Shown: positions 33,216 through 46,109 of the stretch, piece after piece | How positions within the stretch are numbered: position 1 is the stretch's first letter | How the letters are laid out: each line of letters starts with the position of its first letter | Source: Zea mays | Lineage: Eukaryota > Streptophyta > Magnoliopsida > Poales > Poaceae | DNA: 64,000 nucleotides | Assembly (NCBI RefSeq): GCF_902167145.1 | Contig: NC_050098.1 | Coordinates: forward strand, 129,220,207-129,284,206 | Reading direction: 5' to 3' | Position numbers and translations under genes: made by a program | The notes under the pieces: model-generated | The model's database searches: none | Seen by the model: the letters and a program-made list of their open reading frames with translations, nothing else | Told to the model about the DNA's origin: nothing

Positions 33216-33235
33216 TTGGCGACTCCGTAGGGGAC
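33216..33235 (+). other. element A primer-binding site
   Basis: TTGGCGACTCCGTAGGGGAC lies a few bases after the LTR end. This TGGCGACTC.G..GGGGAC form is usual in Huck-like gypsy elements. The tRNA partner was not determined. Confidence 0.6.
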
Positions 33236-33306
33236 GAAAAATCGGATCTATCAATTTCGATCCATTAGATCTGATCTATTAAATTAGACCTATCAGATCA
33301 GTTGCA

Positions 33307-33705
33307 ATGACCAATCCCAAAGATCACAACAACGTTGTCCTAGACATTAACACAGGGCTGACTAACTCGCCGGCCGATGAGGATGAGAAATTAGAAGCCC
33401 ACATGAAAAGGCTGGACGAGGAATTCCAACGACAACAGGCTAATATAAGCAAGGTGGCGGAAAAGTGATATCTCTCGTACTTCAAGGTAGATCACCACCA
33501 GAAGGTCGTCAAGAAGAGGGAAGTAAAGTATGATTCACTATCAGTCTTGCTGCATCAGCTCCCCATTGTAAGTAACACCACACCATTAGCTGATATTCAA
33601 TCTGTTAAAATTTCTTTTGATAATCGGATTAAAATTATAATGGAGGATATAGAGAATATGACGCATGTATTAGAAAATACTCATATACCTGATTTTGTCA
33701 CATAA
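33307..33705 (+). pseudogene. gag N-terminal remnant of element A
   Basis: ATG at 33307 opens MTNPKDHNNVVLDINTGLT and an acidic helix (EKLEAHMKRLDEEFQRQQ). A TGA at 33466-33468 stops it after 53 codons, and readable sequence continues in the same frame (KYDSLSVLLHQLP, SFDNRIKIIMEDIENM). Resembles the first part of Huck-type gag. Confidence 0.6.
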
Positions 33706-34158
33706 ATTCGGCACTAAAATAACTGCGTCAAAAACATCGGCGACAAATGGGGCTTCTCAGTCCCAACCATATTATTGTATGTCGATTAACTCATGTCCGG
33801 GGAAAATGTTGTCACCATCCTCACTGCATAGTAGATCAGCTCTAGGCACGGCCGGATAGTCCGTGCACGATCACAAACCGTCCAGCCCTCCAACGGATCG
33901 TCCGACACCTTACGTCGGATAGTCCGGAGTCGCACCGAGCCTGTCACAAGTTTCTCAGGCAAAGCCCTGCACCACCGAACGGTCCGGATACAATACCAGA
34001 CCGTCCGGTCCCTCTGTGGACCACCCGATCACCAAGATCGGACTGTCCGGGTGTGCATACGCAGACCAGGACACTTTGCATCAGACACGATCTTCATGCC
34101 CCACCACACCTGCAGTGCACCATAGTCACAACATGCCATCACCCGCGCATGAGGCCGA

Positions 34159-35409
34159 ATGCCTTTTGGCCCGTGCAAAGCCGAAAAAATACATGTCGCT
34201 AAGCTTGTTTGGCATGCTAAGGCCAAATCTGCTGCTCGCTCTCCCTTGCATTCGGCACAAAAAGGGAAAGATAAGTTCACATCTAATGTTGTTAAGTGTG
34301 ATAAAATATTTGATGAACTACTTAAGAATGGCAACATTAAATTGTCACACACAATTCCTCCGATAGAGGAATTGAAAAAGTGTGTATATTGTAAATGGCA
34401 TGGTTCCTTTCTTCATAACACCAATGATTGTAATATCTTCCGTCGACAAATACAATCGGCTGTAGGTGAAGGCCGATTGAGATTTCAAAAAATGAAGATT
34501 GACAGACAATTTGTCCCTGTCGACACATTAGGACCAGTGGACAAAAAAGTCTTGGTTCAGCCATATTCGGCCGATAAAGGCAAAGGAAAAAATATTATCA
34601 TTGGTGACCCTCATGCACCAAATCTAACACATGGGGTAATTACTCGGAAGGCTCTGGGCAAAAGAAAGGCTAATAAGACCGGAGGCGGCAGGGGGCATGG
34701 TCTACCAGGTATGCCCAAATGTAAATGTTTTGGAGGTAAAGGTTGCGATAAACAAAAGGGTAAAAGGCCGAAGGTTACTTTTGAGCAACTTTTGGCTAAA
34801 TATCATAAGCAAATTAAGGCAAAGGATGTTGATCAAACTGGCATTGCTAAGCCATCTAGAGCACCTTTGAAGCCATCAAAATCACCTCCGAAGCATAAAT
34901 CTAGAAATCAGGATTGGCGAGGAGAAGAGTTTCGTGCATCAGCAACATATCCTCCTTTTGAGCCGCCAATACCAATGCAATATGGTTCAGCTCCTTCGTA
35001 CTTTCATCTTTATCTATCTTGGGGCTGGTATGATTCAAATGCTTATTCTTCTTCATATTTGAGACCACATAACATAGAATATTCAACTCAATTCGATTCT
35101 GATTTTGAGAAACGATCATATGACAAAGATCATTTTATTTCTAAGAATCAGTCTAGAGCTCAAAATAAGAATCGAATGATCAAGCAAGTTTATATAGTGA
35201 AGAAGGATAAAAGAAAAGCCAAAAGTTCAAATCTGAATTCTTGCATTACAAAGCCGGAGGAAGTGTTAGATACTTCGGCTAGCAGTACCCAAACAATTAA
35301 GAAATTAGCTAGCGATAGTCCAGGTACTAAATCTGAACTTAAGAAGCCTAATGTGCCCAAACAACCGAGAAGCCCACTCGGATTATCAATATGGCACAAG
35401 AGGCTATAA
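34159..35409 (+). pseudogene. gag-related ORF of element A
   Basis: Open frame of 416 codons without pol motifs. Near codon 74 it has CVYCKWHGSFLHNTNDC, a zinc-finger-like CX2C...H...C pattern found in gag-related frames of Huck-type elements. A Cys/Lys-rich block (KCKCFGGKGCDKQKGKRPK) and a basic, aromatic-rich tail follow. The TAA at the end sits in KRL(*)KLGAEELKERGMTW where a Gln codon is expected, and the frame stays open for another ~70 codons after 35410. I infer a nucleic-acid-binding gag-like product. Confidence 0.6.
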
Positions 35410-35989
35410 AAACTCGGTGCAGAAGAGCTGAAGGAGAGAGGCATGACATGGACCCCTAATGGGAGTTCTCAAGAACCAGGTAAGAATGATGCTTTTGGAA
35501 GAAGTGGAGTAAAGGCAAACAGAAGGAAGAAAGCAAGTATAAGACATTTGGGTGAAAGGTTTGCCCCAGCTCAACAAAGCTATTGGTCATTGCATCGTCC
35601 ATATTTTTCAGTTATGCCATATATGTCGTCCCAAGGTATTTTTGGTTATCCTTAATGGCATCATTTTGCTCCATATGCATCTTCATATTATGGAGGAGTG
35701 CAACTGAATTATTATGCACATGGATAGTTGTGATATGCTGCTACTTACATGAAGTCGAAGTATTTCAGTTGTTGGTAGTAATGATTCTTGCTACAATTTG
35801 CTTCGGTCATGTTTATTCAAGGGATGAACATGCTTATATTATTTGCTTATCACTATTCAGTTATTGTTTAATTGCAAACTACATAATCAATATTGACGAA
35901 TAGTTTCAAGTAAATGATTCATTTATTAGTACAACCAATACTCGAACTTATGCATCATTGAGCTGGCTATTATTGTGTTCTTCCATGGG
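35410..35989 (+). other. element A interior, 3' of the gag frame
   Basis: The gag-related frame can be followed to about 35655, with aromatic repeats (PYFSVMPYMSSQGIFGYP). The rest has no recognised domain. Ends at the AGCAA target of element C. Confidence 0.5.
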
Positions 35990-35994
35990 AGCAA

Positions 35995-38900
35995 TGTCAC
36001 ACTCGGTTTTGGAAGGTAAACAAGATGCGAACCACGTATGTGCCAGGATCAGAAACTTACGTATACAACGATTACATAATTGGACATCATCACACATTGC
36101 TCAAAGTAAATAGTGGAAAGGTACTTTTATTACAATAAGATGTTCAAGACATCCACAGAGTCTAATACATAGCATAGTCATTAATATCATCAAAATGCGG
36201 AAATACGAAACATGGTAGATAAGGCCTACACAGGCAGCTGACTGGGGGTTTGCCACTAAGAAAAACTAGAACTCATCATAGTCCTGAAACTCCTCAAAGT
36301 CCTCCATGTTGCCAGCATCTCCTCCTGAGCACTGAATACAGTGGGGACAACCTGGGGTGGGAGTGGTTTGTAAAGTAAGGGTGAGTACACATCAACATAC
36401 TCAGCAAATCTCTCGTTTGGCTAAAGTGAACTAGCTGTATGTGGAGTTAAGGTTAAGAAGTTGCTTTTTAGTTGGTCAAGTATTTATTACTATTAGTAGA
36501 GCCAAGTTTTAGTAATAAGCCCAGTTATTACCCAAATGTACTCCCTCCAAGAGGGGATACCAGAGATCAAAATTATAACCATTATTAACCATCATCATAA
36601 AAAGTAACCAAAGTTCTTCTACTCAAAGAGGATCCCAAGGCCTCTCTTAACTGTGAGCTCGGCTGATATACCAGTTTCTAACACTCTGCAGAGGTTGCAC
36701 ACTTTACCCACGAGTCGTGATCCCTTTCCAGCCTGGGTTGTACAGACCCGATCTTCACTATCGAGGTGAATGGCCAGGTATACACTACGTAGCCTTTACA
36801 AAGACTCCCCTGGTGCATAGTTGCTCATTAGGTTTCGCTAGTCGTACAAACGCAGTACACATCCCCAAGGTGGGTGACTAACAAAACCAAATCGAATGAA
36901 CCTCTGCACCCCCCATAGCAGAGCGAGCACTACGCCCCGACCCCCATTGACGACCCTCAGGCAAAGCCATCTACACCCTAGGTTCATCTAATTAATCAAC
37001 TAAGGGTGTCCCATTCCACCCTCATGGTTGCATTGTTATCCCGGGTGGTCACTCAACGAACAGGTCCTTACGGAGAGGTACTCAGGAAAATAGCCTGAGT
37101 CCCCTAAAGTATCACAAGATCATCATCGGGATAACATCATCGTATCATAAATGTTCACATCATGTTCGTTGATTAAGTTGAAGCAATAACATAAAGCTAA
37201 CCATGATTAACCCAAAAGGTAAACAAGGATAAGGTAAATACAGACTAGTCAATCCTTAGGTTTCAATAATGTAATGCGGGACAGTGAATTATAAAGTATG
37301 TAGGACATAATAGGTCAGAGGACACTTGCATTCACCAGGTTGTTGCTCAGGAAGATCTTCGACAACACACTTAGGAACCACAGGTTGCTCGTTGTCTAAA
37401 TAAAGCGATCATACATTCAATACATTTGGTAGATGATAAATGAACAACACATCAATCATGTATAAACAATGGAACATATCTCAAAAGGAGAAGTATAAAC
37501 TCAAAAGGGAGTTTAAATTATAGGGTGAACTAATCTTATCTAGTGGTTGATTATTCTTTAAGTGTTGTCTACCTTCATGATTACATAATCTAATTTCACT
37601 TATTTTAATGAGACATCAAATTTAAACCAGGGATAAGTTCATATATCACATATTCTTATCTTCACAATATTAAACATCTATTTACCACTATCATTTCCTT
37701 TTTATTTATTTTATTAAGTGAATAAATCAACACATACACTAACCTATAGTTTAGACACAAAATTAGAGTGCACAGACTGTGGATGAACATAATTTTTTTG
37801 AACAAAAAATATTCCTATGAACATTTTGCAACTTGAATCACTCAATTTGGAGTTTATATGAAAAAGATATGAAATAAACAAGTTTTGAAGTTTGAAATAT
37901 AAAACTGGGTCTGATTCTGTGATTATTTAAAAGGACAGGGGTCTGTTTATAAAAACTCAGGGGCCTGCGCGCGAGTTTTCAAGGCGACGGGTTAATTACA
38001 ACAAAGTTGAGGGTTTCTTTAACAAATTTACATGCGAAGGGGTATCAGGTCTGCTCAATCATTAGATCTAAAATCAACGGCTGAGATCAGATCCGTCGAC
38101 GATCTCGCGCGTGCGCGGACGGGCGAGCGCTGACATGTGGGTTTGGAGTGTCAGCGACTCGAGAGGCGAGGCGGCCTGACCGGCCGAGCCCAGCTGCCGG
38201 GCGCGGGTGAGGGAGTGGATCCGAGTGGTCAGAACCGGGTCGGGCGGCTGGGATTAGGTCCGGCTTAATTGAAATCGGACCGTCTGATTAGAGTCAATGG
38301 ACAGGATGCGCGCCAGGGGACTTTACCTTCACCGGGTAGCCAGGGGCGGCGCTCCCCGCGGATACGGCGGCGCCGTCGCCGGAGGCGAGGCAGACCGGGG
38401 CTCCTGGGGTGCGAGAGGTCGGTTTGGATAGCTGGAGTGGTTGGGGAGAACTTGGCGAGCACTATGTCGAGGACTGGACGACGGAGGCTAGTCCTCGGCG
38501 GACTAGGGAACACTCCGGCGAGCAATCGCGGGCGAGTAAATGCAAGACATGGGAAAAAAGGGCGGTGCTAGGATGGTTACCTTGAGGGAAGTCTCGGGAA
38601 AACACGAACGACGTTCGGGGCACGATGAGGACACGGGTCGACGGCTGCGGAGCTGTGACAGTGAATCGGTAAGCGTGGACCAGGCGACCCAGAGGGGGAG
38701 AGGGCGAACTGAAGGGTGTCCCGAGCAGCGGGTGACAAGGCGGAGCTTACCGAGGCAACAGGCGCGGCGAGCACCCAACAGTGGCGGCGGAACGGGCGCG
38801 TGGACACGACGAATGGTGGCGGAACTCCCTGGGCATGCGTGCGTGTCGAGGCGAGTGCTGAGAGCTGCGAGTGCGCGAATGAGGGAAGAGGAGGGCGAGC

Positions 38901-39591
38901 GAGTGCTAGACAGCTAGAAAAAGGCCGGGGTGGGGACGAGCGTGGCCCCAACGTGCGTCGTGGGCGTGGAGTCCACGGCGACGCGCAGGTCGTGCGCTGG
39001 CGGTTCGGAGGGGAAGGGTCTGACAGACGGGACCCACCGGTCAGCAAGGCCGAACGAGTGAACGAGGGGCCGGGCTGGCAAGCGGGACCCACGGGACAGC
39101 GAGAGAAGTTGCACGAGCGCGGGTGAGGTCGGCGCCGACAAGTCGGCCCCACTTGACAACGGGCGAGAGAGAGAGGAGAGCGCGCGGACGGGCTGGCGCC
39201 GATAGGTGGGGTCCACCTGTCAGGGGCGACAGGCGCGCGGGGGGCTGGGCCTGATGGGCTAGCTTGGGCCAAAATGGGATTATCCCTTTTCAGGGAATTT
39301 CTAATGCCTTTTCTATTTTATTTTCTCTAGGGTTTTTAATTCAAATTCAAACCAAGTTTCAAATTCAAACTGATTCAAACATGTGCAACAATTCAAAGAA
39401 TATTTATGCTCAGCATGATGCAACATTTCATGACTCATATTGTTTTGATGAAATAAATAATTAATCTATCACCTAATTAACTCAATTCTAGCTAAAAGAA
39501 AGAGAGAGAGACTAGAGAGAGACAAGAGTAACACCTGGATTTGATAGATAATTAGAAAAAAAATTTATACCTCCAAATTTAGGGTGTTACA
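35995..39591 (-). repeat. element C 3' LTR
   Basis: Matches 57080-60682 throughout with scattered substitutions. It contains a GC-rich block around 38100-39250 whose open frames on both strands are not supported as genes. Confidence 0.9.
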
Positions 39592-39628
39592 GACCTATCC
39601 TCCTTAAAAAGAATCTCGCCCTCGAGAT

Positions 39629-42600
39629 TCAGGGTTGGCTAGCAAAGAGTTCAGGGTACTTGGCTTTCAAATCATCTTCTCTTTCCCAGGTTGCTTCTTC
39701 TTCTGAGTGATGACCCCATTTGACTTTGATCATCCTGATGGCGCTTCTCCGAGTAACCCGATCTGTTGTCTCCAAAATCTGAGTTGGCTTCTCAATATAT
39801 GTCAGATCTTCTTGAACTTTAAGGTCCTCTGTTGGCAACTGCTCTTCTGGCTCTCTCAAGCATTTCTTTAGCTGAGACACATGGAACACATCGTGCACAA
39901 CTGACAGACTTTCTGGTAGGCTGAGTTGATATGCCACTTCTCCATGTCTTGCTTGAATCTGGTACGGTCTGATGTATCGAGGCGCTAGCTTGCCTTTGAC
40001 TCCGAACCTTTTGATTCCTCTGATCGGTGACACCTTCAAGTAGACATAATCTCCCACTTCAAAACTCAGTTCTCTTCTTCGGGTGTCAGCATAGCTTTGC
40101 TGTCTGGACTGTGTTGTCTTCAGATTTTCTCAAACCATTCTGATGTTCTCTTCAGCTTCAAGCAGAATATCTAGAACGAACAACTGCCTTTCGTCGGGTT
40201 GGTCCCAATGCAACGGAGTTATGCAATTCCTCTCATAGAGTGTTTGGAATGGTGACATCTTCAGACTAGCCTGATAGCTGTTGTTGTAGGAGAATTTTGC
40301 ATATGGTAGCCTCTTGTCCTAACCTAACTTGTTTTGCAAAGCACAAGCCCTCAATATGTCTTCAAGAATCTGGTTGGTTCTCTCTGTCTGACCATCAGTC
40401 TATAGGTGGTAAGCTGAACTGAACTTCAAGTGTGTGCCCAAAGCTTCATGCAGTTGCTGCAAAAAATGAGAAGTGAACTAGGTGCCTATGTCTGATACTA
40501 TCTTCTTTGGGACGCCATGCAAGCACACAATCCGAGACATATATAGCTCTGCCAACACTGCACTATTGTAGGTGGTCTTGACTGGTATGAATGGACTGCC
40601 TTTGTCAAACGGTCCACTACTACACAGATGGAGTCATAACCAGCACGAGTGCAGGGCAGACCAACTATAAAGTCCATCCCAATCTCATCCCATTTCCACT
40701 GAGGAATCTGCAATGGCTGCAACAAACCAGCGAGCCTCTGATGCTCTGCCTTGATTCTCTGATAACTGTCGCATACAGCCACATACTCTGCTATCCCCTT
40801 TTTCATTCCATGCTACCAGAATCTTTTCTTTAGGTCTTGGTACATCTTCTCACTACCAGGGTGTATAGAATACGTTGTTTCATGAGCTTCCTTGAGAATT
40901 AGTTCCCGGATCGATTTGATGTCAGGAACACACAGTCTATCCTTGAACCATACCACTCCTTCTGCGTCTTCATGGAAATCCTTGCCTTTTCCATCTATGA
41001 TCAGCTGCTGGATCTCATTGATCTTCTCATCATCTTTCTGGCCCTTCCTAATATCTTGCTCTAGGGTGGGTTCCAGCTCGATTATCACTCCTTGAGTGTT
41101 GTTCAGAAATCTAAGACTTAGCCTGTCGAATTCATTTGCTAGCTCATACGACATCGGGTGAGCGGCCAACATATTGACTTGACTCTTTCTGCTCAGAGCA
41201 TGTGCAACCACGTTTGTTTTGCCTGGGTGATAATGTATTTCCAGCTTATAGTATTTGATTAGCTCTAGCCATCTTCGATGCCTCATGTTCAATTCTAACT
41301 AAGTGAATATGTACTTGAGACTCTTGTGGTCCATGTATATATCACACTTCTGCCCATACAAATAGTGCCTCCAGGTCTTCAGTGCATGAACCACTGCTGC
41401 TAACTCCAGATCATGAGTGGGATAATTCTTCTCATGAATCTTTAGCTGACGGGATGAGTATGCCACTACTTTCCCTTCCTGCATCAACACACATCCCAGT
41501 CCGGTGTACGAAGCATCACAATATACTGAGAATGGCTTGTGAACATCTGGCAGAATCAATACCAGCGCTGTTGTCAACTTCTTCTTCAATGTCTCAAAGG
41601 ACACGCTGGGGTCCACTTGAACTTAACTTTATTTACCAACAAGGCTATCATTGGCCTGACAATCTTAGAGAAACCTTCAATGAAACACCGATAGTAACTG
41701 ACCATTCCAATGAAACTCTTGATTCCTCGGACGTCTTTCGGTGCTTTTTAGTCCAAAATCGCTGCTACTTTCTTTGGATCCACCGCTAGTCCATCTCAAT
41801 TTATGATATGACCCAAGAACAAGACTTCGCTGATCCAGAACTCGCACTTGCTAAGCTTGGCATACAACTGACAATCTCGTAGCCTCTGCAGTACTTTCCT
41901 CAAATGCTCTTCATGTTCTGCTCATTCTGGGAATATACAAGGATATCATCAATGAACACCACTACGAACTGGTCGAGGTAGTCCATGAACACACTGTTCA
42001 TCAGGTACATGAAGTAAGCTGGCGCATTCGTCAAACCGAATGACATGACTGTGAACTCATATAGTCCATACTTGGTGATGAATGCTGTCTACGGTATATC
42101 CGAAGGTCAGATCCTAAGCTGATGGTAACCTGACATCGGATCTATCTTTGAGAACACACTGGCTCCTCTCAACTGATCGAACAGGTCTTCAATTCTGTGT
42201 AGGGGGTACTTATTCTTGACAGTGACTTCATTCAAGGATCTATAGTCAATGCACATCCTCTTTGTACCATCTTTCTTCTCCACAAATAGCACTGGGGCTG
42301 CCCAAGGCGAGGTACTTGGTCTGATGTAGCCTTTCTCTAACAATTCATCAATCTGCTTCTTGAGTTCCACCAACTCTGGTCTAGACACTCGATAGGCTCT
42401 CTTGGAAATAGGGGCGGTGCCAGGTATAAGCTCTATGGCAAATTCAACTTTCCTTTTAGGGGGCATGCCTGGTAACTCCTCGGGAAACACATCTGGCAAT
42501 TCTGATACTACGTTGATAGCTTCTGATGGTTCGATTTCCTCAATATGAGCGGTGACTTGGTGACAACTTCCTTTCCTTGGTCCAGACAAGACCAACTTCA

Positions 42601-42637
42601 CTAACACTTCCTCTCCTGATAAGGACACTAACTTCAC
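39629..42637 (-). pseudogene. pol of element C: RT, RNase H, integrase and chromodomain, with breaks
   Basis: Read from 42637 downward. RT starts with [34 protein letters not shown] and [15 protein letters not shown] (to 42107). A broken stretch follows in which the active-site block reads FIDDILVYS near 41950. RNase H is at 41616-41299 ([32 protein letters not shown]) and continues at 41292 with NVVAHALSRK. The integrase zinc region and core are split over 40806-40498 (MDFIVGLPCTRAGYDSI). The terminal frame 40057-39629 holds the GPY/F-like part and a complete chromodomain ending EEATWEREDDLKAKYPELF. At least two frameshifts and several stops prevent a full polyprotein. Confidence 0.88.
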
Positions 42638-42675
42638 TGTTCTCTTGTCACAGCTAAGACTTGCTTGATATTTGG

Positions 42676-43258
42676 TGTTGGGACTATGCTTCGTCGCCGA
42701 AGGTCTTGTAGGAAGAAGCAGTTTCGGCTGAAGCTGTTCGTATGAGATGACCGAAGGTTCCTCTTCATGAAGCTTCGGAATTACAAACCGACTTAAAAGT
42801 AGAATGACCCTCTAGTCCATAAATGCTTAGGTCGCTGTTGTAATCCCTTATGAGGGGCATAATTGTAATTCCTCACAGGCTGTGTCCCGTGCCTATAAAT
42901 AGTGAACAGTATTCCCTTACTGTTCACGCATCCATGTATTTGCAATCGCATTATTCGGGAACCAACCTTTGCCAAGGCAGAGGTATAATTGTATTCAACA
43001 CTTAAATATACTGAAGGGATATAATATGGTTTATTTATGATTCATTTACCTTTGATATTCTATATTTTATGTCATCTTATACAATCTGTTAGAATTCAAT
43101 TACGAAGATTTAACCTTCGTAATTGTATTGCCATCAACCTTCGTTCAAGGCCCATTATCCCCAAGGGAATAATGCTTCGTTGGACGAAGAACATTAACAT
43201 TTAACATTTTATGTTGTCTTGTTCTTAATTCATAGCATTTGAGAGCAAGTCCCCAACA
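42676..43258. mobile_element. solo LTR D
   Basis: 583 bp starting TGTTGGGACTATGC and ending AAGTCCCCAACA, flanked by TTTGG on both sides (42671-42675, 43259-43263). No internal region or second LTR, so it is the product of LTR-LTR recombination. It sits between the protease and RT segments of C. CTATAAATAG near 42892 is a likely TATA region and suggests plus-strand orientation. Confidence 0.88.
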
Positions 43259-43263
43259 TTTGG

Positions 43264-43523
43264 TTAGCTAATTCATCCCTAGGATGACATCTATAGACGC
43301 ATCCTGGTTACTCATAACTATTAGATCAGCGGGGAACTCTATCCCCCTACTTGAACTCTTGCACTAGGGCAAAATCTATCCGTTTGGGTTCTTCCACCAA
43401 TTGAACTAACCCTCATAGGTGGAAACATGGGTGCTACTGGTATATTGTGTGATTCTACCCATGATGCAGTCACAAAAGAATGTGTTGCTCCAGTATCAAA
43501 TAACACATTTGCAGAATGGTACT
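43264..43523 (-). pseudogene. aspartic protease segment of element C
   Basis: On the minus strand the frame reads NVLFDTGATHSFVTASW, the DTG active site of gypsy proteases. Its upstream continuation lies across element E at 54197. It joins gag and RT parts in the usual Ty3/gypsy order. Confidence 0.8.
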
Positions 43524-44621
43524 TGTCAGTACCCTGGAACAGGGGTACCCCTTACTATAGTATGAAGGCGTGGTACCCGCACGTCTATCTCTAGACGCGC
43601 GGTAAACAGTGCCCGACCCTACCATGTGGGCAACTCCAGGGCCGCCAAGTGACCAGAGAAGGTAACATATACCGTGATATTGTTAGTGGATCCGGACCCC
43701 CGTGGGAAAATGCTGGACCCTAGCATACATGACCCGGACCTTCGGGTACGACCCAGGACCTCCGTGTTCCCTAGATGGGACCTGGACCCCTCTAAGTGAG
43801 GTCCGGGCCATCCACGACAAGGTCCTGGGACGAAGAATACCCTGGCCTAAGTCAAGGACGTACAGGGGTCCGGCGCAGACACTTGTCAGGGTCTTGCCCG
43901 GTGTGTTTCTGCTCCCCGCTCAGGCGGGGACCCGATACTGCCATGTGGCCTATTGCCCGTGAGGTAAGCCGGCGGGCGGAGCCTGACGTAAGGCCTCTGG
44001 GCCACTCGATCTCTGCATTTATTGCGGAGAAGACGTGCCGCCTGTCCGCCCTGCTGACAGGCGATGTGCCATCTCGGCATTTAATGTGCCCCATCCACTC
44101 TGATGGCAGGCGACGACCAGACCACCCTACAGGCGGCGTGCCTATCCAATCAGACATCGGGCAGAATGCCCATACCGCCGCGCGCGCGATGGTCATCATG
44201 ACTTGTACGATGTCGGGGAACCTTCTTCTGCACACCAATGCTACTCAAGCGGCGGATATCGGGGCATAGAGAGATTGCACAAGGTGACTGGCATTAGTTG
44301 CTCCGGGTATTCCATCCGTTATGTCCCTGGGCCCACATGTCGGGGTTCAGTGTCTTTGTACGTTCCCCCCCCTTGGGCTATAAAAGGGAGGGCACACGAC
44401 ATAGATAGACTCAGACTCTCAGCTCTCAAGCTTCCACAACAATTCAACACACAGTGGAGTAGGGTATTACACTCCGGCGGCCCGAACCACTCTAAATCCC
44501 CGTGTGTTCATGTGCTCGGTGATCGCTTAGCAAGACAGGCAAAACGCTTAAGCCCCTTCCTCATCTTAGGATTTAGGGCGGGTGCATTCCGCCACCCGAC
44601 CGGAAAATTCCCTCTCCGACA
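43524..44621 (+). repeat. element E 5' LTR
   Basis: Starts TGTCAGTACCC, ends CTCTCCGACA. GGGCTATAAAAGGGAGGG near 44377-44394 is a clear TATA box, also present in the 3' LTR near 53947. Confidence 0.92.
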
Positions 44622-44641
44622 TTTGGGGCGCCAGATAGGGG
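44622..44641 (+). other. element E primer-binding site region
   Basis: TTTGGGGCGCCAGATAGGGG directly follows the LTR. Position and GGCGCC core fit a Tat primer site; the tRNA was not determined. Confidence 0.55.
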
Positions 44642-44678
44642 GATTGGCTTTAGGTTTTCGCTTGTTTTCTCGCTCAGC

Positions 44679-45942
44679 ATGATGGTGCAAATCGTTGAGC
44701 ACCGCACCGAGACTTCAACGAATTTCCTGGTGGAGGAAGAAGCTGTTTCTTCCACGCCACAGGTTCCCAACCGCCCAGTGTCGGGCACTACTGCTGTGCA
44801 CGCTGCACGGCAGCGCACAACCGCGCAGACATCTCAGACTCCATCGAGAGCGGCTCCGGGAGCATTGTCAGCAGCCAGATAGTTGCTGCGCCACCCTCCA
44901 AGCTCCACGGCCTCACCGAGGGCCATGAAGCAGTGGAGGGACGACGTCGACTGGCTGCTTGGCATGGCACATTCTACCTCGACCAGGTCGAGGCCACGGT
45001 CATCCCGGCGCCAACATGAGGCGTCGGCGTCTGTGCGCTCACCTTCAGTGAGGGGCGCACAGACCAACGACCTCCAGGCATAACTCAACCGCAGGCGTGC
45101 AGGAGAGGACGCCCGGGTCTCTTTAGAGAGGGCGCGCGAGCGCTGCCAAAACATCGAGGGTTGCAACCTCGATCAAGACTTCGCTGCGGTAGCACCGCAG
45201 GCCCCAATGGGCACCCGGTCCCAAGCGGGTGTCCCCTTGGCCGGCGTAGGCTACGCCGCTCTCGCGGATCATCTTCGCGCGGCGTCATGGCATCCAAGTT
45301 TCGGCCACACCTGCCGGAAAAGTACGACGGTACGTCAAACCCGTCGGAATTCCTGCAGGTGTACGTCACCGCTATCACAGCAGCAGGTGGAAACACCGAT
45401 GTGATGGCGACATATTTTCATGTCGCCTTGTCTGGACCTGCCCGGACTTGGCTCATGAACCTCGCCCTAGGGTCAATCTACTCCTGGGAAGAGCTCTGCG
45501 CGCGGTTCATTGCGAACTTCGCCACCGCTTACCAACAACACGGTGTGGAGGCCCACCTCCACGCGGTAAGGCAGGAGCCCGGGGAGACTCTCCGGACGTT
45601 CATCTCCCGCTTCTCCGAGGTACGGGGCACCATACCTCGTATATAAGATGCTTCCATCATCACGGCCTTCCGCCAGGGAGTACGTGATGAAAGATGTTGG
45701 AGAAGTTAGTCACGCACGACGTGGAGACTGTCTCCACTCTCTTCACTCTGGCAGACAAGTGTGCCAGAGCAGCCGAGGGCCGTGCATGGCACTCAGCGCC
45801 ACAAATAGGAGTCGACCAGATGGGGGGAACCGGTGCCATCTCCCAGGATGGCAAAAGAAGAAGAAGAACCGCGACCATGAGAAGCCGCAGTTTGCAGCTC
45901 CGACGTCGCAGCCACGACTGGAGGACGGGGCGAGCGCAATAA
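44679..45942 (+). pseudogene. gag of element E, frameshifted
   Basis: ATG 44679 opens MVQIVEHRTETSTNFLVEEE. Stops in the same frame lie at 44880-44882 and 45081-45083. At about 45290 the frame shifts: ADHLRAASW continues one frame over as PSKFRPHLPEKYDGTSNPSE, explained by loss of one base. The Retrotrans_gag core follows (PARTWLMNLALGSIYSWEEL, RFIANFATAYQQH, ETLRTFISRFSEVRGTI), then a stop at about 45644 and a further shift into MLEKLVTHDVETVSTLFTLA. A zinc knuckle was not seen. Confidence 0.8.
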
Positions 45943-46109
45943 GCGCCCCCGGCCACAGGGAGGCAACAGTGGCTCATGCCCACAACGCCTCGAAATGCCG
46001 CGAGATCATCAAGCTCGCGAAATGTGTCAGTGAGCGACGCGAGTAGTCGTCCAAGGACGGCTCCTCACCCCGTTGCCGGCCTGGTAAGGAGAGGGTCGGC
46101 GATGACGAA

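Noticed and set aside
38265..39272. Several overlapping open frames of 90-230 codons on both strands
   Set aside because: They lie in a GC-rich part of the element C LTR, recur in altered form at 59330-60374, and have no domain resemblance. GC bias alone explains them.
43702..44269. Frame of 157 codons, repeated at 53370-53861
   Set aside because: Both copies are inside the LTRs of element E, upstream of or over the TATA box, so coding is unlikely.
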